Source: Lingula anatina
Lineage: Eukaryota > Brachiopoda > Lingulata > Lingulida > Lingulidae
Assembly: GCF_001039355.2 (NCBI RefSeq)
Contig: NW_019773530.1
Location: 27,961 to 90,364 of the forward strand
Length of the DNA stretch: 62,404 nt
Direction: 5' to 3'
In this document: piece by piece, positions 50,901 to 59,549 of the stretch
Position numbering within the stretch: position 1 is the stretch's first letter
Layout of the letters: every line of letters begins with the position of its first letter
Program-made: the position numbers and the translations under genes
The notes under the pieces: generated by a model
What the model was told of the DNA's origin: nothing
The model's database searches: none
The model's input: the letters and a program-made list of their open reading frames with translations, nothing else

Positions 50901-51882
50901 TATTACTCTCAGGCTATTTTCTTCGATGTTATTGTATTACACGGGACTCTAGGGAAACTTGAAGCACAGAGCATTGTGAAAGTTAATTTGCTACGCAGTC
51001 TTGTTATATTCTTCATGCAGTTTTATACAAGTAGCTGGGATAAACACTGTGAACTAGAAACAGGCTTTGTTTAGCTTTACTTAAGGACGTTCTCTCATAT
51101 TAGCTTTTTCTGCGATGTGCGCAGGTTTCGCGCATGAGTAGTTTTTTGAGATAGCGGCTAATTATGAAAATAAAACATGCAATAAAATACGTAATTCAAC
51201 TTTTTAAGAAATCTGTCGAAGTGCTACGAATATGTCAACAATGCGTTGCGTATCAGTGAACGCTTGGTCTTTTACGGCGTAAAGTAGGGCCTACCCACTT
51301 GCAACTTTGTTTACAAATTCCGCAATGTACGAAATTACGCGAAGAAGGGATTGAAAAGAGCGTTTTAGTAAGGCTTGTATAGCAGTGACATGATCTTATC
51401 TCACAGAAAACATTCCCAAGGGCTTGTATTTTGACCACAAAGTGTAATGCTAAGATTTGTCATATGGTTTCGATGTGTGTAGCAAGACATTGTCTTCTTC
51501 AGCATTGGTTTCCGATCACCCAGGTTGCGGTGATTTGTATGCTGAAACCAACCCGCACAAAAACGAAGTAGATACTCCAGCGCAGTAGACTACTGCAATC
51601 ATACTGCAAACATGCTTCAAATCTGCTTCGATGTGGGAGCTAATTAGCACATTTGAAACATGCTTCTATCATGCTGCTAATCTACTGCATTAATGCTCCT
51701 CCTCTGTACAACCTTATGTAATTTTTGAAGTAGAATTGCAGTAGGCTATTCTGCATTTCTACTGCAAATATGCTCCACACCACTACTGCGTTGATGCTTC
51801 TTTGCTACTTCGATACTACTGCATTTTTTGTGTGGGAATTCTCTCTGCTCTCACAATTAGTTAAAATAATAAGACTCATGGC

Positions 51883-51944
<62 letters not shown>

Positions 51945-54900
51945 TATGTTATTGAACAATATTACCTGTAAACAGTGCGATTTTTAGCTCTCATGGAAAG
52001 ATGCAATAAGTGTGCACCCATCCGGCGTGTTGCGTTGTCATTCTTGTAATGGTTTTGTTAAAGTGCAAATGGACAAAACCATAAAACACACAACAGAGGA
52101 CCAAGGGTTTTTTATGCAAATACATGTAATACTTTTTTATGCTGGGAAATTAAACAGTATATTTTAGAAGATAAATTATACTTTATTCCAACTTTATCCA
52201 AATTTACCCAATCATTAACAGTTTAGTTGGTAAATTACTTAACAGAAATTATTCAGCCAATAATGTATTTGAATATTGTCTTGAGTCAAAAAATTTAGTT
52301 GATGTATGCAATAATAAAGAGAAGAAAATCCTATGATCTCATAATCCTGGGCCGCGCGACAAGAGCACTGGCACCAAGCCTTTTTTCAGTGTTTTTAATC
52401 TTAATATGATCAAAATTAAAATAAAAAATGATATTGAAATATAATGAATTATCACAAAAACATTCACAGCACACATTTTTGTTCCAGCCAGATTTTGACC
52501 CTTGAAGATCCCTGTTATTTGATTTTTTATTTCATCCCATTCAATTACCTAAATCCTGAGTTCGACCTTTAGCAAATTTTATATAATACCTAGTTTATAA
52601 AAATGATTTCTTCGTGTTTAGGGGGAAAATCGAGATGTCGTGGTTAATATATATGGTAAGACGATTTTGTCTTACAATTTTAATCAAAATCGCTAGGGAA
52701 GAAATATGAAATCTGAAATATGAGAGAGCGTCCTTAATTTACGACATTTTAACCAAACCAGTCTGCAATTAAATCACCGACATCGTTATATTTTAACTTA
52801 ATGTGATCGTTTACACAGTAACACAGATGATATTTATAAGTTGTCTGTCGTTCAGCACGCATTACAGTAAGAGTAGCCAAACAGTGACGATGATCAAACC
52901 AAGCACAATCTAGGCAAGTATTGTTTACAAAATAGATCATGTTGAATAAACTTACGCTTTAATAAATAATCATCACAAGGTTCGGTTATTGTCACTTAAA
53001 AGCTTTCGATCAAAGACGTTCAATGAAATCACAAATCATTTGAAGATTAAAAAATGGACATGTTCAAGGGGCATTTTTTTCAGCCAGGGGGACTTCAGGT
53101 AGAGGGTTCAGTGAAGGTGTTTCCTCGGGTGATAGCAGCATCACGCCCAGGTCTAAGCAAGTTGAATAGAAGCTTTTTGACTGAGTTAGAACAAAGGTCT
53201 AGTTACATGTACTGTGCAATTACAATTAATAGATCAGTTGCATACTTGATTGTTTCCCCCTAAGTATCGCATGCATGCATTCTTACTTGAGAGATCTAAA
53301 ACAAGTCGCTAGTGTACACTGTTTGTAACTGTAGCAAAATATGTTTGGCATGGCGTTTCTGCATGGCAGCCGGAGACACAGTAATTGTATGGGCATGGTT
53401 TAAACTTGTTCGAGAGATACAGTCGAGTCACCACTCCCATAGGCCCAATAGTCGAACCCTGCAATATTCTTTCCTGTAAACTTTTTTGCTGAAATGCATT
53501 CTTGAGGCCGAGAGAAGCAAAATTAGCTTGGTTGCTATTTCCGAGACGTTGAGCAATTTTCAATATGGCCGTCAATTTATGAGGAAATGTAGAAAAACGA
53601 ACAGATGTCGGTGGATATACTTTATTGACAGCTTTTTTGAACGTGTATCCTATCAGGAAAGCACAACAGTACTAGTGAATATGCTTAAATGCGTACAACT
53701 AAGCAAAAAAAACAAAATGGCCGTCAAAACATAAGGCAGAATGTGATAAAAGCTGCAAAATCAGTTCGTTTTTTGCATATCTAGTTTTATCAAAACCATA
53801 TCCGCTTTTTATATTTATGTAAATTATGACATATTGTAAGTCATGACCCTTAACTCTCGGAATAAGCTTATCTGACAGTTCAATAACCCCCCAAGAATCT
53901 GGTTGCTACTTCCCCGGGTCCCATAGCCAAATACTTAGAATGTTATTCCCTGTACTTTTTTTAAGAATTTAATTCTTTGGGGTTATATAAGCCAATTTAA
54001 TTTGGGCTTTTTTTTTGGCAATGGCTACATCCGGAACATTGATCATTTTTCAAAATTCAAGATGGCCGTCAAAAATATAAAATAAATTATAATATCATTA
54101 TATTATAGATAAATAAATAATTATGTAAAATAGCAAAGAGTCGGGTTTAAAGTGCATGGTATTCCGCATTTCAAATGGCATGCCCAAAAAGTAAAAAAGC
54201 AGTAAAATTACGTTTTAAACTGATAATTTGGTGTATAATGTATATCAAAACCTTTTATTTATTGACAAGGTGTACTTGTAAGGTACAGTTTTACTAAGAA
54301 TCTATAAAAGACGTTTACTGATACGACTGACCGTTAAGTAAGTTCTCTTTTTAATACAGGCTCAGTGTGATGAAAAATTTATCAAGGCCCAACAGGGGTT
54401 TCTGCAGAATTTGGGGCACAGGGAGTCCAAAATGTTTTATCTGCAATCAGGAATGTTATATTTACATGGAGTTCAACCAAGTCCGTTGGTGGGGATGGGG
54501 GGAGGGGGTGGAGTGAATTTTAACTATTGTCTAAATATTAACCTTACTATTTTTTGTTTTTGTTTTTATATTGATCATACCTTAATATTTTGATTTTATA
54601 TCTTGATCATAACATTATTCAGTGTGTACATAAAATTTAGCTTTAAAAAATTCCTTTTTTTAGATTGGCCCGTATTTCATCAGTATATAACAGCATTTCT
54701 AGTTTTTCTTATTACTGCACTTTTTCATTTTACATTTTAAAGAGTCAATAAACAAAACATCTTATAAATCGTTTGGTTATATACTGACAGCCATTAAAAT
54801 CTTTGAGGCCATATTTTTCAAAATAATTGTTATTTTGAAGCTCTAAACTGGATTATTTTCATATGAATCATTTGTTTAGGACATAGGTATACAGAACCAA

Positions 54901-57900
54901 AAGTTTCATGAATAGTTTCAAAACCAAAATGGCACCAGCCTAACACAAAGACACAGTGGTCAGCAGCCGGTACCATCTCCGCTTGCTTCGATGCAGGCGG
55001 CGATCTGTTGGTGCATGCTCAGGCAATAAATGTGGATTGGATGGTGTCATGCGGAATCCTATTCCAGCCTTGTCGTAGTGCCTGGATCAGCTGCTGCTGC
55101 CTTGGCCAATGGACACCCAAGACATATGTAGTACCACAAGTGTTCAATCGGATTCATATCCAGAGAATAGGCAGGCCGGGGTAGGACATCCACCTATGGG
55201 ACTCCAGATACGCTTGGATCATTTGTGCCGAATGTGAACGGGTCTTGTCCTGTTGGGAAATGGTGACATATATTTTCTGCTGCATGAACGAGGTCATGTG
55301 AGGTTGCAGAATCGGATCTATGTAGTGACGAGCAGTTACTGGTATGTTACTTCAACGACCACTATCGGTTGACCGCAAGAAAGCGTAGACATACAGTGGG
55401 GCTGCACCTCTGGTTGTTGTTCTTACCAGGTGCTTCTTGTGCTTTACAAATGGCATTGCGAAATTGGTCCAGCAGGTGATGCAACCAGATGCAGCGATCC
55501 TAGGCTCCGTATCTCGAAAGCTTCGCTATGTTGCGCACGTGCTCTAGCATGGTGTGCGTGTGCTATCCCCTATCTCGAAAGCTTCACTATGTTGTGCACC
55601 TGCGCAAGCATGGCTAGCGTGCGCTATCCCATATCTCGAATGCTTCGCAAATCGCGTCCGTGTGCTAATGTCAAAATCACCATTAGTTTCGAGGCTATTA
55701 TTTGTGGTGATACAAACTAGTCATAAAGGCCTCTGCATATGCATAATTCGTCATTTTAATGTGTTTTTCATGTAATTAAGCATGGTGGCAAGTTTGGGTT
55801 GCTAGTCATAATAGCATATAATATAACATATAACAAAAACATGGTAGCTTTTAATTGATTGAATCACCGGCACCTCTGATAGAAAAACTTGCGGTAAATA
55901 TTCACGTGAAGAATGCTTAAGTCATGTTTTATTATGCAGAAAATTTTCAAAATTAAACATTTCATACATCATTTTATATTTTCTGGTGACTTTAATTCAT
56001 CTGTGTAGTCTATTGATAACAATAATAAATTTAAAAGTGTCATTTTCTACACAAAAAGCAGTGTCTATTATAGCTCAAATCAGACTCCCCTCACACCCAG
56101 TGCCCAGAGATGTACGTTGGTCACATGATAGACTTAGCATAATTCCGTTTACTGGACTGACAACATGGGTGGCCTTTTTGGACCTTTACAGGCTTCCAAA
56201 ATCAATCCTCAAAGTGTGCAGATGCCCACTGAGTATTGCTCAATGTGTATTTGGTCCATTTTTGCAAAAAAAGCTTACCCATGTGCAATGAACCATGGCA
56301 ACATGAGAACTCATCAATAAATCAGCAATGAACAATTACATCTACCCTACAAGAAGAAAAATGCATACATTCCTATGTCAAAGCTTCCATTATCAGTAAG
56401 TATATATTGGCAAAAACAACATTTCAAATACATGATGTCGATGGGTAGCCCTCGCATATCCCCGAACTATGTCACGTTGTCAAGAATAGCTAACCTTATG
56501 GACCCTAACCGCTGGGTTTGTATGCCGCTGCTTGGGTCTTGATTATTTTTAATAAAATTCATTATTAAACAACAAAAAATACCTTTACCCATAGGTGTTA
56601 AAATATTTAAAAAGTTTACAAAAAAAGGGATAAGAATAATCCAACCTTAAGAAAAACGATTTCACGCCTTTTTTTATTTCAAAATGATTTAGTTTACAAA
56701 TACTAGACTGATAATGCCTTTCATAATCATCCACAATGTAATTTTTGATTTAGAATGAAAAACTAATTGTCGGGACTAAGATATCCGCAATCAATGTTTG
56801 GTTTGATCATAGAGTAGCATTGACGGACATATTGGTTTTCGTTTTTCATATAATTAAACCTAAAAATATGTTTTTTTTTGTGTGTGTGTGCTATGTCTTG
56901 AACGCAGGTATATCGTTTTTTACCATATATATGTATTTATATTTGTTCTAGTTAAGGCCTATTTTAGTTAAAAGACATGTAGTTTTACAGTTGATTCTTT
57001 GCCCTCCCATTATGTTTTGGAGACCATTTTTATTAAAATAAAATTAAATAAATGATCGCATTTTGCATGGATGTAAACCAAAATATGCAATGAACAATGG
57101 AGTGAAGCATTAATTTTTTATTTGAATGTATGGCTCTCGCTATTCACATAACAAATTGACGGTCATCTTGAATTTTGAAAAATCATTAATATCTCGCATG
57201 TATTAAATAAAGACAAGCTTAATAAGCTTTTCTAAGTTTTGTAACCCTGATGAAATAATTTCTTTTAAAAAAAGCTTGCAAGATAAAACATAGCAGGCTT
57301 TGACTATGGGGCTCGTGGGAGTGGCAAATGCCACCATCTGATAAATTTCAAGTAAGCAGTTTCTGAGAGTTTATTGTCATAATGATATGTTTTTAATAAA
57401 TCTAAATTTGCAAAAAAAAGAACCTTTTTTGCAGCTTTTTTACTTTCTGCCTTATGTTTTGACGGTCATTTTGGCTTTTTTGCTACATGTTACGTGCTTA
57501 AGTGTAATCACTAGTCTTGCTGTGCTCTCCTGATAGGATAAACATTCAAAGAAGCTCTCAATAAAGTTTACCCGGCGACTTCTGGTCGTTTTTCTATTTT
57601 TCCTCATAAATTGACGGCCATATTGAAAAATGCTCAATGTCTCGGAAATAGCAACCAAGCTAATTTTGCTTCTGTCGACCTGAAGAATGCATTTCAGCAA
57701 AAAAAAAGTTTACAGGAAAAAACATTGCAGGGTTAGCGTTCTGGCTACTCGACTAATAATAACAGTCGCATTTAACCATAGAGAGCGAGCTATGTTAAGA
57801 CCACCCTCCTCTTTAAATGATGATTTACACTTTAAATTGACCGTACTCTCATGTATTGTGTGATCACAATGTCATAGGTCCCCCTGTTGCATGTTGGAGT

Positions 57901-59481
57901 TGGATTCTCCTTGCGCCTCTGTGAATGCACCTCATTTAATTTAAATTATAATATAAATATAGTATAAGTAATATATTTGTCATGTTCCTTTTTGAAAATG
58001 CTATTCGCTGTTTTTTCCTTATTCCTCATTTATTATCGTTCATATTTTATAAATACTTGAATCAATAGGTTCATAAATAAATAATTTATTTATAAATTAA
58101 TGCAATAAGAATCTTTTGAGGTTGATGCTGACGCTCATGCATGTTAACTAAACAAACAATACTTAGTTCAATTTTTGACTACGGAAAATTCATATTGAAT
58201 AAAATACCTGATAACAAATTTAACTAGCAGTTTGTTAGCAACACTAAAAAGATAATCAGCTGCGCGTGCCAAACTAGTGAACAAAAGGACGTCAGTTCGC
58301 TACGGGAGACGGTTTAGTGGCACGAGGTAGCATGGGTTCAAGCCTCTCACATCTATAATCCTACTGCCACAACAAACAATGAGGCCCTCCTTGCTGATGT
58401 ATACTGCTGTTAATAACACTAAGTTACAGCCGATTGTCGCTCTCGCGCTGGATCACAGATATCGGTTTACTCGCCTAAAGTATTGTGTTATTACGCTTAA
58501 CTATTGTTTTATGCGGCTCTCCATTGTTTATCCGCCCCCTTCTATTTACAGGATAGGGATTAAAACATTTCAAACGTTTTTAAAACGTTGTACAACGGAA
58601 ACATAATTATTATTACTACTGTATGTTGATTTGAATATTTTAAGCAATACACACTCAGGAGTTTTTGATGCAATTTTGTCTGGGGAAAACTGCACAAAAA
58701 AGTATATTGCCAGCAATATTATTGGAGAATTGAGAAAAGCTTAGAATACAATAACAGTGGGAAATATTATTGCATTTAACTTACCCTATCTTCTTGTACT
58801 CCGCCTGACTTATCAGTCATAATGACGTAAATGAAGGCAAAGACGTCATTGTTGGCAATGAAGTCAAGAACCACGTCATCCATGACACCACTCTCACCAA
58901 TACCAGGACTGTCGATGATATACACACCACTCTAAGGGTATAACACAATAATGTTTATGTATTTTGTGGATACTTGATATGAAGGCATCATACCTTTGAC
59001 AGAAAGTTAAGCAATTTTTTATGAAATTACACGTATATACCAGTGCCCAATTTAGTTTCATGTCACAATTTTATGAAATACGTCATTACCTTTAACAGTT
59101 CAAATGGCAAATAAACATCAACAGTGCACTTTTCAAGTTCATCCTCCCTCGCTGCACCCTTTGGGAATAGAACAGGCTCCAAAGCCGAGCACAAATCATC
59201 AGGGTTCTTTATGGGGACTTCTGACGACATCCTCCTGCCGTCAGGTTGGTGTGTCACTTTGACTACTCTATGTTTTTCCCCATACTTTATTCTTGTGATC
59301 GCAGCTGTACAGCTTAAATGGGCTTCCGGTAAGATCTTCTTGCCAAGGAGAAGGTTCAAAAGCGTGCTCTTCCCCGAAGAAGTTTCGCCTAGAATGTGAA
59401 AATAACATATAAGTGAAAATAACATGATAGAGCCTCCATAACACATTGGTAACGATGCCTTGACGAAGTACTTTTTTGCAT

Positions 59482-59549
<68 letters not shown>

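Larger units (their letters stand above)
50588..52918. repeat. Right arm of large inverted repeat 1 (interrupted)
   Basis: Inverted copy of 45719-46482, split by a 1.65-kb TTAA-flanked element (51085-52733). The spacer between arms is about 4.1 kb and holds LINE remains. It could be a fold-back transposon or two opposed insertions. Confidence 0.85.
45341..58784 (-). other. Intron 4 of the GTPase-pseudokinase gene (13.4 kb)
   Basis: Separates the DSPG exon from the NRWD exon. The other introns are 129-704 bp, except intron 7 (3.6 kb). The expansion comes from repeats: two large inverted repeats, LINE remnants, a Tc1/mariner remnant, a TTAA-flanked element with a nested MITE, and a 50-bp poly-T tract (51888-51940). 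I found no missing exon, since phase and protein sequence are continuous across it. Confidence 0.75.

Noticed and set aside
50847-51074. 75-codon plus-strand frame in the right arm of inverted repeat 1
   Set aside because: The matching left arm has indels that break the frame, so there is no coding conservation.
58300-58350. Possible tRNA or SINE (GGTTCAAGCC box-B-like at 58335)
   Set aside because: The A-box match is poor, the spacing to the B box is short and I could not fold a cloverleaf.
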